A DNA stretch of 28,029 bases from the NCBI GenBank assembly GCA_030600625.1, contig JAUVLS010000001.1, positions 1 to 28,029 on the forward strand. Reading direction: 5' to 3'. Below the pieces are notes generated by a model that saw only the letters and a list, made by a program, of their open reading frames with translations, was not told where the DNA came from and searched no databases. The stretch is from Bacteroidales bacterium (GTDB lineage Bacteria; Bacteroidota; Bacteroidia; Bacteroidales; UBA12077). Shown one piece after another: positions 6,210-15,077 of the stretch (its first letter is position 1; every line of letters begins with the position of its first letter). A program made the translations under genes and the position numbers.

Positions 6210-6237
6210 CACAATAAACCTATTAAGTTTATTGTGC
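6194..6237. promoter_or_regulatory. Operator of the AbiE-like operon
   Basis: GCACAATAAAC (6209-6219) and GTTTATTGTGC (6227-6237) are a perfect 11-bp inverted repeat with a 7-nt spacer. A third half-site with the same AATAAACCTAT core lies at 6194-6204, between the promoter boxes. The sites straddle the -7 box and the expected transcription start. This is what negative autoregulation by the antitoxin would need, as known for AbiEi. Confidence 0.72.
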
Positions 6238-6260
6238 TTTTCTTGGTTTAACGTACTGAC

Positions 6261-7268
6261 ATGAATGACATTATACTATATAAACAGTTATATGAATACT
6301 TACACGAAATGGTAGGTGTTCGTCCGAGCCTCTGGGAAATTGATCAAACCGAACAAAAAATTGTGCCATTTTACCTGAAAGAAACTTATTGGTTGTATTT
6401 CGGAGATTTCTTTTTGGGGAATGAGTTTACCTTAATGATACCAAAACATGAACTTCCTAAGGTTGGTCAGCTAAAGAAAAACATGGAAACAATAGAAGAT
6501 TTGTTTCATCGAAGAACTGTTTTAGTTTACAATACAATCCCATCTTATATACGAAATCGATTAATTCAAAAACAAATAAATTTTATTGTGCCAGGTAGGC
6601 AAATGTTTATGCCCAACATACGCATTGATATAAAAGAAAAAGAGTATGTAAGAGAAGAAAAGACTGATACTCTTATTCCTTCTGCTCAATTTATAATTTT
6701 ATATCAAATACTTCAAAGGAATGATACATTGGAAAAGTATAACCTAAAGGATTTAGCTGAAAAGTTAGGTTATTCTGCTATGGCAGTAACCAAGGCAGTA
6801 AGAAATTTAGTTATACACGAATTATGCGAGATAGAAGGAAATAGGGAAAAGTATCTTCGTTTTAATAAAGATATTTCTGAATTATGGTACAAGGCATTAC
6901 CTTTAATGACAAGCCCTGTATTAAAACAAGTATATATTGAAAATTATCCTGAAAATGAACTTTTATTTGATTCAAATACATCTGCTTTACCTGAATACAC
7001 AGACATGAATCCAAGTAAACAACAGTTCTTTGCAATAGGGAAAAATCAATATTATAAACTTGAAAAAGAAAATAAATTAAAAGGATTGAATCAATTTGAA
7101 GGAAAGTATTGTCTGGAAATTTGGAAATATGATCCTAATTTGCTTATGCAAAATATTGCTAAAGAAGCAGTCGTTGATCCATTATCATTATACATAAGTT
7201 TTACTGATAATCAGGATGAACGTATCGAAATGGCATTAGAACAAATTATAAAAAAATACATATGGTAG
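6261..7268 (+). CDS. Winged-helix antitoxin-like regulator (AbiEi-like)
   Basis: The 335-residue protein has a winged-helix DNA-binding domain near its centre (about 143-205: FIILYQILQRNDTLEKYNLKDLAEKLGYS then AVTKAVRNLVIHELCEIEG). It is flanked by an N-terminal alpha/beta segment and a C-terminal region that may hold the antitoxin function. The gene overlaps the nucleotidyltransferase gene behind it by 7 bp, and the operon starts with a promoter and operator. That arrangement is the one of type IV AbiE systems, in which AbiEi is a repressor-antitoxin and AbiEii the toxin. It is longer than classical AbiEi (about 200-290 residues), with the HTH in the middle instead of at the N-terminus, so it may be a distinct subgroup. 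Confidence 0.72.
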   Translation: MNDIILYKQLYEYLHEMVGVRPSLWEIDQTEQKIVPFYLKETYWLYFGDFFLGNEFTLMIPKHELPKVGQLKKNMETIEDLFHRRTVLVYNTIPSYIRNRLIQKQINFIVPGRQMFMPNIRIDIKEKEYVREEKTDTLIPSAQFIILYQILQRNDTLEKYNLKDLAEKLGYSAMAVTKAVRNLVIHELCEIEGNREKYLRFNKDISELWYKALPLMTSPVLKQVYIENYPENELLFDSNTSALPEYTDMNPSKQQFFAIGKNQYYKLEKENKLKGLNQFEGKYCLEIWKYDPNLLMQNIAKEAVVDPLSLYISFTDNQDERIEMALEQIIKKYIW

Positions 7269-8029
7269 TTGGACTTGATAAATTTAGAGAATTCTTTAAA
7301 GACTTTACTGACAGTTATATAATTATCGGCGGAGCAGCTTGCGATATTATTCTCGAAGAAGCTGAATTAGTACCAAGAGTAACTGGTGATATCGACTTAA
7401 TATTAATAGTGGAAGCCTTAAAACCAGATTTTGGAAAAAAGTTTTGGGAATTTGTTAAGGAAGGGAAATATAAACAGCGTGAAAGAAGTGAAAAGAAAGA
7501 GTTTTATAGGTTTCTAAAACCTGAAGACAAAAGTTTTCCATTTCAAATTGAGCTATTTGCACGGGAACCAGATTTAATAAATCTAAAGGAATCTATCTTT
7601 ACACCAATACCTTTAGGAGAAGATATTTCAAGCCTTTCGGCAATATTACTTAATGAAGATTATTATAATTATACTGTAAATCATAGTACTATTAACAATG
7701 GAGCTCATATAGCAAATATTGAATCCTTAATTTGTTTAAAAGCAAGGGCATTTATTGACTTATCTGAACGTAAAGCCAAAGGAGAAAAAATCGATAAAAA
7801 TAAGATCGTTAAACACAAAACCGATATTTTTCGGTTAGCTGCAATGTTAACTCCTGATAATGAATTTGAATTGCCTAAAACAATAAAAGACGATTTGCAA
7901 AAATTTGCAAACATGGTTAAAGGTATTCTTCCTGATAAGAATATGTTTAAAAAATTAGGCATCCCAGAGATGAATGTTACGGAATTATTTAAGCAATTCT
8001 TAAATAACTTTAAATTGAACATAGATTAA
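7262..8029 (+). CDS. Nucleotidyltransferase toxin (AbiEii-like)
   Basis: The 255-residue protein has a nucleotidyltransferase fold signature. IIGGAACDIIL (21-31) is followed by TGDIDLIL with metal ligands D43 and D45, and a third acidic residue is probably E97 in FQIELF. The C-terminal helical part contains IESLICLKARAFIDL and KHKTDIFRLAAML, matching the K and (K/D)DI.RL elements of the AbiEii/AbiGii group. AbiEii/MenA-type toxins transfer nucleotides to tRNA or other acceptors and stop growth during phage infection; the substrate here is unknown. Its ATG overlaps the stop of the upstream antitoxin-like gene, so translation is coupled. Confidence 0.82.
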   Translation: MVVGLDKFREFFKDFTDSYIIIGGAACDIILEEAELVPRVTGDIDLILIVEALKPDFGKKFWEFVKEGKYKQRERSEKKEFYRFLKPEDKSFPFQIELFAREPDLINLKESIFTPIPLGEDISSLSAILLNEDYYNYTVNHSTINNGAHIANIESLICLKARAFIDLSERKAKGEKIDKNKIVKHKTDIFRLAAMLTPDNEFELPKTIKDDLQKFANMVKGILPDKNMFKKLGIPEMNVTELFKQFLNNFKLNID

Positions 8030-8068
8030 TGCCTAAAACTAAATCTTGTTAAACCCAGATTATAATAA

Positions 8069-8857
8069 ATGGAAAGAATTAGATATTTTAAAAATAATGT
8101 TCCTAGTGATATTTATATTGGACGTAGTGCAGGGAAAAAACTACTTGAAGATATCGTAGATGCTAAATATTCAGTTAAAATAATATCTCCATTTCTAAGC
8201 CCTGCTTATACAGAAGTTTTAATAAAGCTTAAAAAGCGTGGAAGAGATATTCAATTAATTACATCTGACGAAATTGAAGATTATAACAAAATTGGAACTG
8301 ATAAAATTATCTATGAATTAATAAAGCAAAAAAAACATTCTGATGAAGCTGCTATCATTAGGAGAAATAGATTACGAAAACTTAATAAATGGCTTACTAT
8401 ATTCTGGATTGCAATATTTTTTATAATTATTACAATTTCATTTTATACAAATAATCCTAAAATACTACTCAATATTGGAATTGTCTTTATTTTATCAATG
8501 ATATCACTTGTTATAAGAAATACAATTAAAAACAAGCGAATATATACTTATTCATATGAAACCTTTTTTCCCTTTAAAGTTTTTATTTCCCCACTTAATA
8601 GACAATTAAAATATAAAAGTAGCTATTATATCCACAGTAAAATTTTTATTATTGATAATCGTATTGCATACCTTGGATCGATTAATTTTTCAAAAAGTGG
8701 AATGGAATATAATTTCGAATCCCGAATTAGAATTACTGATTCCGATACAATTTCAGGATTAAATAAAACATTTGATGAATTATTTAATAGCCAGGAAAAC
8801 TTTTTCTGGGATATAGCAGCTTGGGGCAAAAATTTATATCGAGAACCAATAAACTAA
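8069..8857 (+). CDS. Membrane phospholipase-D-like protein
   Basis: The 262-residue protein has an N-terminal half of the PLD fold without a catalytic HKD (VKIISPFLSPAYTEVLIKLKKRGRDIQLITSD, 36-67). Two predicted transmembrane segments follow at about 108-126 and 131-150. The C-terminal half carries a full HKD motif: H189-x-K191-x4-D196, then GSINFS with G203, S204 and N206, and E217. One HKD per chain means that a dimer would form the active site. The protein would sit in the inner membrane with both domains on the same side. It begins 39 bp after the toxin gene with no promoter of its own visible, so it is probably part of the toxin-antitoxin operon. It may cleave phospholipid or nucleic acid. 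Confidence 0.85.
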   Translation: MERIRYFKNNVPSDIYIGRSAGKKLLEDIVDAKYSVKIISPFLSPAYTEVLIKLKKRGRDIQLITSDEIEDYNKIGTDKIIYELIKQKKHSDEAAIIRRNRLRKLNKWLTIFWIAIFFIIITISFYTNNPKILLNIGIVFILSMISLVIRNTIKNKRIYTYSYETFFPFKVFISPLNRQLKYKSSYYIHSKIFIIDNRIAYLGSINFSKSGMEYNFESRIRITDSDTISGLNKTFDELFNSQENFFWDIAAWGKNLYREPIN

Positions 8858-8860
8858 TGG

Positions 8861-8889
8861 ATGATACAGGGACTAAAACCCTGTATCAT
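8861..8889. terminator. Bidirectional terminator between convergent genes
   Basis: ATGATACAGGG (8861-8871) and CCCTGTATCAT (8879-8889) form a perfect 11-bp stem with a 7-nt loop. It lies between the stop codons of the PLD gene (+) and the DUF262 gene (-). The flanking sequence is AT-rich but has no long T run. Confidence 0.75.
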
Positions 8890-8903
8890 TAAATATCAAT
8901 AAT

Positions 8904-10736
8904 CTAGTTTATTAAGGATAATATCTTTTCTGTAGTAATTTCTTTTCCGTCTGTTAATTCTTGTGCTGCTTTTACTATAATCACAGCCCTTTTCTTTAAA
9001 AATTGATTAAAATCTGTTTTTATCTTATTAACCTTTTCATCTCCTTCAATATCTGCATAACCACCGGTCGCAAGTTCGTTTATCGGAATTAAATGACTAT
9101 CCAATCTTTCTTTTACAACATCTTCATTAGAACATTCGGACCTTTCTTTAATATACTTTAATGGCTCATTTCTGCCAATAATTCGATTTGTTTTCCAAGT
9201 AATTAATGTACAGTTAAGAGCTTTAAAACTATCAACACTAGCTTCTTTTAGCAATGCATCTGGGTACAAATGATGGTATTCCCTAATTAAAACATTTTCC
9301 TTATTCATTGGTTGTCCGTCAGCAAAATCTTTAGCTCCTAAATAAGATGCTATTGCTATGATAGCACGTCCACGTATATTTTCCTGTTTCGGCCATCCAA
9401 TAGTTAACAATTCTTCAGCAGTAGAAATTGGATATTTTTCCCTATTTAAGACAGGAATATCTGCTTCTGAATAAAATGATTCATCTTCCTTCTTTTCTCC
9501 ATTTATTACTTTTATAATAGCAGTATAATCATTAAATGCTCTTGATGCAGCAGAGTTTTCATATCGATCTGTAAAAAATGAAGACCACAAATATTTCTTA
9601 AGTAATATTTCGTGTTTTCCTCTTAAATCACCTGTATCTGGTATAGATGAATATGCAGCAGCAATTACAGCTAATACAGCATTAGTTGGTAATCTTTGTC
9701 TATCATATATTTTATTTAATTGTAAAAATTCAACCATTCTCTCCAAACAACGACATAATAAATCCCAATTTTCAATCATTTCTGATTTACTCATTTCAAT
9801 CATTCCACGATTATTAGGCAATTTCTTTTGCAATAATGCAGAAGTGGATAAAATCAGATTAGATAAACTAAAATATCTCTTAATATCTTCATTCTTATCA
9901 TCCAGCACGTTTTGCAAGTCATGTAAGGATTCTCCTTTTTCACCTTCTACTTCAGCTACAATAATATCGTATAAAGAAAGCGGTTTGCTATTCGTATTCA
10001 TATTAATAAATACCTGTAGCGCTATTTCTTTATCAGTATCAACTGGAAGAAATAAATATGGAAGATTAAAATGTTTAAGGCGTTCTCTTATTTGAGTTGC
10101 AATTTTATTTAACTCTGATTTTTGATTAATATGTTTTTCAAGTTTTGAAGCAAAATCCGGATCTTGCTCTTTGGGTTTTAGGTTAACAGCAGCTTCTTCA
10201 ATCCATGCACTTGCTTTAACTTCTCCAAGTTCAGGATTAAAAAGTTCAAGGGGAATTAAACCCTTTTTATAACAATCATAAGGACTATCAGCCCAAATCG
10301 GATACTTTTTTCCATTACCCATCCATCGAGTCCTACAATAAACAGTCATTTCGTCGAATTCAATACCATCATCAGATTTATCATATTCAGGCAAATAAAG
10401 AAAATATTTTTCAAGCTCATAATTATTATGCATTACTCTCCAATAAGCTGTTAATCTCTGCTGACCATCTAACAGATATTCAGTTAATCTTTCTGTGCTT
10501 TCCGGCTCTGCAGTTGAAATGAATCTACTTATAAATTTTTCATGATCTCCTTTTTCGTATATTAGGGATACTCCTACAGGTAAGTTTTTAATTATTGTAT
10601 CTATAAAACTTTTTATTCGATTTCTATCCCATGCTTCCATTCTTTGAAAACGCGGAAGTTTTATTTGCCCACGTTTAATCATATTATACCAATCACCTAA
10701 AGGTCTGTTTTGTGCACTACTTGATTGTGTAATCAT
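8904..10736 (-). CDS. DUF262/DUF1524-type nuclease (GmrSD-like)
   Basis: The 610-residue protein has an N-terminal DUF262 (ParB/sulfiredoxin-like) domain with LPRFQRMEAWD (27-37), NLPVG (51-55) and the key DGQQR motif (90-94). The C-terminus has a degenerate HNH/DUF1524-like nuclease motif: EYHHLYPD around 486-493, NCTLIT (508-513) and TNRIIG (516-521). This is the GmrS+GmrD fusion layout, known from type IV restriction enzymes that cut modified phage DNA using nucleotide hydrolysis. It is the last gene of the minus-strand defence cluster, 26 bp after the EEP-family gene. The target modification is unknown. Confidence 0.85.
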   Translation of the reverse strand: MITQSSSAQNRPLGDWYNMIKRGQIKLPRFQRMEAWDRNRIKSFIDTIIKNLPVGVSLIYEKGDHEKFISRFISTAEPESTERLTEYLLDGQQRLTAYWRVMHNNYELEKYFLYLPEYDKSDDGIEFDEMTVYCRTRWMGNGKKYPIWADSPYDCYKKGLIPLELFNPELGEVKASAWIEEAAVNLKPKEQDPDFASKLEKHINQKSELNKIATQIRERLKHFNLPYLFLPVDTDKEIALQVFINMNTNSKPLSLYDIIVAEVEGEKGESLHDLQNVLDDKNEDIKRYFSLSNLILSTSALLQKKLPNNRGMIEMSKSEMIENWDLLCRCLERMVEFLQLNKIYDRQRLPTNAVLAVIAAAYSSIPDTGDLRGKHEILLKKYLWSSFFTDRYENSAASRAFNDYTAIIKVINGEKKEDESFYSEADIPVLNREKYPISTAEELLTIGWPKQENIRGRAIIAIASYLGAKDFADGQPMNKENVLIREYHHLYPDALLKEASVDSFKALNCTLITWKTNRIIGRNEPLKYIKERSECSNEDVVKERLDSHLIPINELATGGYADIEGDEKVNKIKTDFNQFLKKRAVIIVKAAQELTDGKEITTEKILSLIN

Positions 10737-10762
10737 TTTCTATATTTTATTAAATTATACTG

Positions 10763-11740
10763 TTATTTAAAGAATAATTCCACCTTCAAGGCATTATGAT
10801 CAGAAATCCTTTCATTGTTTGTAGGAATAATTTTTGATGTAATTCTCCATTTATTTTTTCTTCGATCATTTTTTCCGCATAGATTGACGAAACCATGTGA
10901 CAATAATATATGATCAATTTGTTCATAATTCCCCATATAATTATAAGTCCAACGTGTCGCTAAATCAGGAAAATAATTATCATCACCTGTTTGGATAAGT
11001 TCTGGATAAATATCATCAAACCCTCTTAATTTTAAAATTGCTTTATGATGCTTTTCACTATTAAAATCACCCATTACAACAACTAAACTATCAGTATAAT
11101 TTAATAATGGTATTATTTCTCTTCGAGCAACTTCAACTTGGGCTAATCGTTTAGCATCATACTCATATCCCATCCTTTCTGAAATTAGGTGTAAAAGAAA
11201 AATATCTATTTTTTTACCATTAACATCAATCTTCACTTGCATACCTTTACTTATACCAGTTTCGTTAATTTCATCATAATCATCTTCAATAAAGTAATAA
11301 GCTCTACCTTCAAATTTTTCTTTAATAAGTGTTATAGGATATCTTGAAAGAACAGCAACATGCTGACCAGTTGGGTCTGAAGAATTGCAAATTTCATTGT
11401 ATGCATATCCAGCATCGATCTCCTCAAGTTTTAGCCTTAGTACAGAAAAATCATTTTCATCACCAATTTCTGTTAATCCAATAATATCTGCATTAATAAG
11501 TTTAATTTGTTGAGCTACTAATTCGCATGCTTCTTCAAATTTTTCTTTTCTATATTCAGAATTACTCCAACGTTCCTGAATATCCTCTGATTCTTTACTT
11601 AAATATAGATTAAAACCATACTTAGCATGAACTTTAGAATCCACTAAAAATTCACAATTGAATGTTGCTATTGAGAGATCTTGTGAGAATACATTCAGTC
11701 CAAATACTGAAATAATAATAAGCATTAAAATCCTTCTCAT
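10763..11740 (-). CDS. Secreted endonuclease/exonuclease/phosphatase (EEP) family protein
   Basis: The 325-residue protein starts with a signal peptide (MRRILMLIIISVFGLNVFS, likely cut near residue 19-20). The EEP core follows with all usual motifs: TFNCEFL (26-32), GLTEIGD with E91, H184, GDFNSEKH with D225 and N227, D276-H277, and ISDHN with D314 and H315. This is a DNase I-like, metal-dependent phosphodiesterase, exported to the periplasm or outside. Such an exported enzyme is unexpected between hsdR and a DUF262 gene. It begins 73 bp after hsdR and sits 26 bp before the DUF262 gene. Substrate (DNA, nucleotides or a lipid headgroup) is open. Confidence 0.88.
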   Translation of the reverse strand: MRRILMLIIISVFGLNVFSQDLSIATFNCEFLVDSKVHAKYGFNLYLSKESEDIQERWSNSEYRKEKFEEACELVAQQIKLINADIIGLTEIGDENDFSVLRLKLEEIDAGYAYNEICNSSDPTGQHVAVLSRYPITLIKEKFEGRAYYFIEDDYDEINETGISKGMQVKIDVNGKKIDIFLLHLISERMGYEYDAKRLAQVEVARREIIPLLNYTDSLVVVMGDFNSEKHHKAILKLRGFDDIYPELIQTGDDNYFPDLATRWTYNYMGNYEQIDHILLSHGFVNLCGKNDRRKNKWRITSKIIPTNNERISDHNALKVELFFK

Positions 11741-11813
11741 AATAGTTTAATTTAGTTTGTAATTATGTTTTACTATACTTCTTAAAATTAATTCCCCTAT
11801 AAACTTCATCTTA

Positions 11814-14800
11814 TCAAATAGCCAATTGCTCCGCTAATAATTTTGCTTGTTCTAAAACGGTATCTGTTGCCAGTTTTTGCATATCTGGTGGATAACCAAA
11901 TTGTCGTAATGTTCTTTTGACAATTACTTTAAGTTTGGCTTTTACACTTTCCTTAATTGTCCAGTCAATGGATGCATTTTGGCGAACTCTTTCTGTTAAT
12001 ACCACTGCAAGCTCTCTTAGCTTATCTTTTTGCATTAAATCTCTCGCACTTTGATTATCAGCAACAGCAGTATAAAAAGCATATTCAAACTCGGATAAAT
12101 CCAATTCTTTGGCTTCATTATCTATATTAACAATTTCCTTGCTTATATGAATTAGTTCATCAATTACTTCAACAGCAGACAATATTTTATTATGATATCT
12201 TTTTATAGAACTTTCAAGCATCTCCATTAGAGATTTACTTTTAACCAAATTTGTTTTTGCCTTTGATTTTATTTCTTCATTTAATAGCTTCTTTAAAACT
12301 TCCAATGCGATATTTTTATGTTCCATGCCTTTCAATTCCAAAAGGAATTCTTCTGAAAGAATCGAAATATCGGGTTTCTTAATTCCTGCTGCATCGTACA
12401 CGTCAACTACTTTATCAGAAACTAAAGCCTGGTCAATTACCTGACGAATTGTTGTTTCAATTTCTTCATCGGTTTTTCCTTCGCCTATAACATCAAATTT
12501 GGCTAAACGTGCTTTTACTGCCTGAAAAAATGAAACTTCATCTTTTACATCCATTGCTTGTTCGTGCGGAATAGCAATTGCAAAGGTTTTAGAAAGTGCC
12601 GTTACTTCGTTAATGTATCTTTTCTTGCCATCTTCTAAACCTAAAATGTGTTCTTCTGCTGCCAAAATCAACGATAATTTTCGGGAAGTATCCGCTTCGA
12701 AATATTCTTCATATTCGAAACCCCGCCTATTTGGCGGGCAGGCTTGATACATATTTGAAACGATCTCCAGTTCTTCGAGCATCATTTGAACTGCTTGTTC
12801 CTGTGCAATGGTAGGATCACCTTTACCGCCCGAATCAGAATAAAAAGACAATGCTTTTTTAAGGTCGGACGCTATACCCAGATAATCTACAATTAAACCC
12901 GCCGGCTTATCGAAATAAACACGATTAACTCTTGCAATTGCTTGCATCAAATTGTGACCTTTCATTGGTTTATCGAGATACATGGTGTGCATACACGGAA
13001 CATCGAAACCAGTAAGCCACATATCGCAAACAATAACCAATTTAAGTTCGTTCTGTGCATCTTTCATACGATCGGCAAGCATTTTTCTTTGTTGCTTTGT
13101 AGTATGATGTTTTGACATTTTAGGACCATCGGAAGATGCCGCTGTCATAACCACTTTAATTTCTCCTTTATCTAAATCGTCAGAATGCCATTCGGGTTTT
13201 AATTCGATGATTTGTTCGTATAGATCGGCTGCAATTCTTCGCGACATGGTAACAATCATTGCTTTACCATTTGAAACTTCTTGTCTTGCTTCAAAATGAC
13301 TCACAATATCTCGTGCAATGTTTTTTAAACGATTTTCACTACCAACCAAAGCTTCTAATTGAGTCCATTTGGCTTTTGCTTTTTGTGGATCGCTTAGATC
13401 ATCCTGAGCCAATTCTTCGTCTAAATCTTCGACTAATTGTTTTCCTTCATCGCTTAAGTTAACTTTTGCCAAACGACTTTCATAATAAATACGAACCGTT
13501 GCACCATCTTCAACAGCTTGTGCTATATCGTAAATATCAATATAATTTCCAAAAACTGCGGGAGTATTTACATCGGTTCCTTCAATTGGTGTTCCTGTAA
13601 ATCCAAGATACGTTGCTTTTGGCAATGCATCACGCATATATTTGGCAAAACCATAAACTATTTTTTTACCAATAACGTTTCCTTGCTCATCTTTATCATC
13701 GATGGTTTTTGCTTTGAAGCCGTATTGCGTTCTGTGTGCTTCGTCGGCAATAACTACTATATTTTTTCTATCAGATAATTGCTCATAGACATTTCCATTT
13801 TCAGGTTGGAACTTTTGAATGGTCGTAAAAATCACACCACCCGAAGCCACTTTTAACAATTCCTTTAAATTCTGCCTGTTTTCAACTTGTTTGGGTTCTT
13901 GCCTTAACAACTGTGTTGATGCAGCAAAAGTATCAAAAAGCTGATCGTCTAAATCGTTACGATCAGTAATGATTAATATAGTTGGATTATCTAAAGCCAG
14001 AACAATTTTACCCGTGTAAAAAACCATGGATAAGGATTTACCACTACCCTGAGTATGCCACACCACTCCACCTTTTTGGTCTCCTACGGGTTGATTTTTC
14101 ACACCAACCAATCCATAACTTTCAGGAGATTCGAGTAAGGTATTTTTATGATCGACTGCAGAGTAACCCGAAGCACGTATGGTAGATTCTACCGCTGCGT
14201 TTACTGCATAATACTGATGATAAGCAGCAATCTTTTTAACTGTTGTTATACTTGTGATTCCTGTTTTTAAGTCTTCTTTTTTAGACTTTTCGAAAACAAT
14301 AAAATGACGAATTAAATCCAACAATGTTTGTTTGTTGAGCATGCCTTTAATGAGCGTTTCCATTTGACCAACCAAATGCGAAGCTTCCTGTTTTCCATCG
14401 TCTGACTTCCAAGCCATAAAACGATTTATATCGGCTGATAATGATCCCGCCTTTGCTTCCAGACCGTCGGAAATAATGTTAAAAGCATTGTATGTAAAAA
14501 GACCAGAAATTTGTGCTTTATAGGTTTCCAGTTGTTTATATGCCGATTTTATAGTTGCCTTTTCGTCTGCAGCATTTTTCAATTCCATAACAACCAACGG
14601 CAAACCATTTACAAACAAAATAACATCTGGTCGTTTGTTATGATTGTTTTCAATAACTGTAAACTGATTGGCAACAACAAACTCATTATTTTCGGGATTA
14701 TTAAAATCAATTAGCCACACCAAATCGCCTCTTTTATTGCCATCTTTTTGATAATGAACCGTGATACCTTCGGTTAAGTAGCGATGAAATTCTTCGTTGT

Positions 14801-15074
14801 TAACCAATAATTCAGGAGAATGAATGCGTTGAATAACTTTTAAAGCTTCCTGTTGAGCATCTGCCGGAATTTTAGGATTTATTGTACAAATAGCATTTTG
14901 TAAACGTTCCGTTAAAAGAACCTGATCATAGCTGTTTCGTTCCGGTTTTTCACCACTTGCCTGACCGGCAGGCAGGTCGGGAGCAATATCAGGAGCATAG
15001 ATGTATTGAAAACCTTGCTTCTCCAATAGTTCTATAGCTAATTGTTCTATGTCGGATTCAGTTATTCGTGTCAT
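11814..15074 (-). CDS. hsdR: Type I restriction enzyme, R subunit (HsdR)
   Basis: The 1086-residue protein is the translocating and cutting subunit of a type I restriction-modification complex. The nuclease domain near the N-terminus has D150 and E164-x-K166 (RPDVILF, VVMELKN). The SF2 motor follows, with HTQGSGKS (340-347), DEAH (444-447) and GFTGTPI (491-497), then a helical C-terminus that contacts HsdM. Two peptides interrupt otherwise conserved sequence and are encoded by GC-rich palindromes: LPAGQAS (34-40), between APD and GEKPERNSY, and ACPPNRR (778-784), between MYQ and GFEYEEYF. The frame is intact, so the enzyme may still work. The gene starts 3 bp after the Shedu gene and is separated from hsdM and hsdS by about 2.6 kb of other genes. 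Confidence 0.96.
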   Translation of the reverse strand: MTRITESDIEQLAIELLEKQGFQYIYAPDIAPDLPAGQASGEKPERNSYDQVLLTERLQNAICTINPKIPADAQQEALKVIQRIHSPELLVNNEEFHRYLTEGITVHYQKDGNKRGDLVWLIDFNNPENNEFVVANQFTVIENNHNKRPDVILFVNGLPLVVMELKNAADEKATIKSAYKQLETYKAQISGLFTYNAFNIISDGLEAKAGSLSADINRFMAWKSDDGKQEASHLVGQMETLIKGMLNKQTLLDLIRHFIVFEKSKKEDLKTGITSITTVKKIAAYHQYYAVNAAVESTIRASGYSAVDHKNTLLESPESYGLVGVKNQPVGDQKGGVVWHTQGSGKSLSMVFYTGKIVLALDNPTILIITDRNDLDDQLFDTFAASTQLLRQEPKQVENRQNLKELLKVASGGVIFTTIQKFQPENGNVYEQLSDRKNIVVIADEAHRTQYGFKAKTIDDKDEQGNVIGKKIVYGFAKYMRDALPKATYLGFTGTPIEGTDVNTPAVFGNYIDIYDIAQAVEDGATVRIYYESRLAKVNLSDEGKQLVEDLDEELAQDDLSDPQKAKAKWTQLEALVGSENRLKNIARDIVSHFEARQEVSNGKAMIVTMSRRIAADLYEQIIELKPEWHSDDLDKGEIKVVMTAASSDGPKMSKHHTTKQQRKMLADRMKDAQNELKLVIVCDMWLTGFDVPCMHTMYLDKPMKGHNLMQAIARVNRVYFDKPAGLIVDYLGIASDLKKALSFYSDSGGKGDPTIAQEQAVQMMLEELEIVSNMYQACPPNRRGFEYEEYFEADTSRKLSLILAAEEHILGLEDGKKRYINEVTALSKTFAIAIPHEQAMDVKDEVSFFQAVKARLAKFDVIGEGKTDEEIETTIRQVIDQALVSDKVVDVYDAAGIKKPDISILSEEFLLELKGMEHKNIALEVLKKLLNEEIKSKAKTNLVKSKSLMEMLESSIKRYHNKILSAVEVIDELIHISKEIVNIDNEAKELDLSEFEYAFYTAVADNQSARDLMQKDKLRELAVVLTERVRQNASIDWTIKESVKAKLKVIVKRTLRQFGYPPDMQKLATDTVLEQAKLLAEQLAI
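12723..12743 (-). repeat. In-frame palindromic insert in hsdR (second)
   Basis: Twenty-one bases encode ACPPNRR, residues 778-784 of HsdR. They contain CCCGCC/GGCGGG arms. In HsdR proteins that I remember, the MYQ-type segment continues directly into GF(D/E)Y, so these seven codons look inserted without loss of frame. This copy has diverged more than the others. Confidence 0.6.
14955..14975 (-). repeat. In-frame palindromic insert in hsdR (first)
   Basis: Twenty-one bases encode LPAGQAS, residues 34-40 of HsdR. The coding strand reads CTGCCTGCCGGTCAGGCA, a near-palindrome. Homologous HsdR proteins usually run from YAPDIAPD directly to a GE.PERSSY-type block, and that block continues here right after the insert. 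Confidence 0.75.
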
Positions 15075-15077
15075 AAT

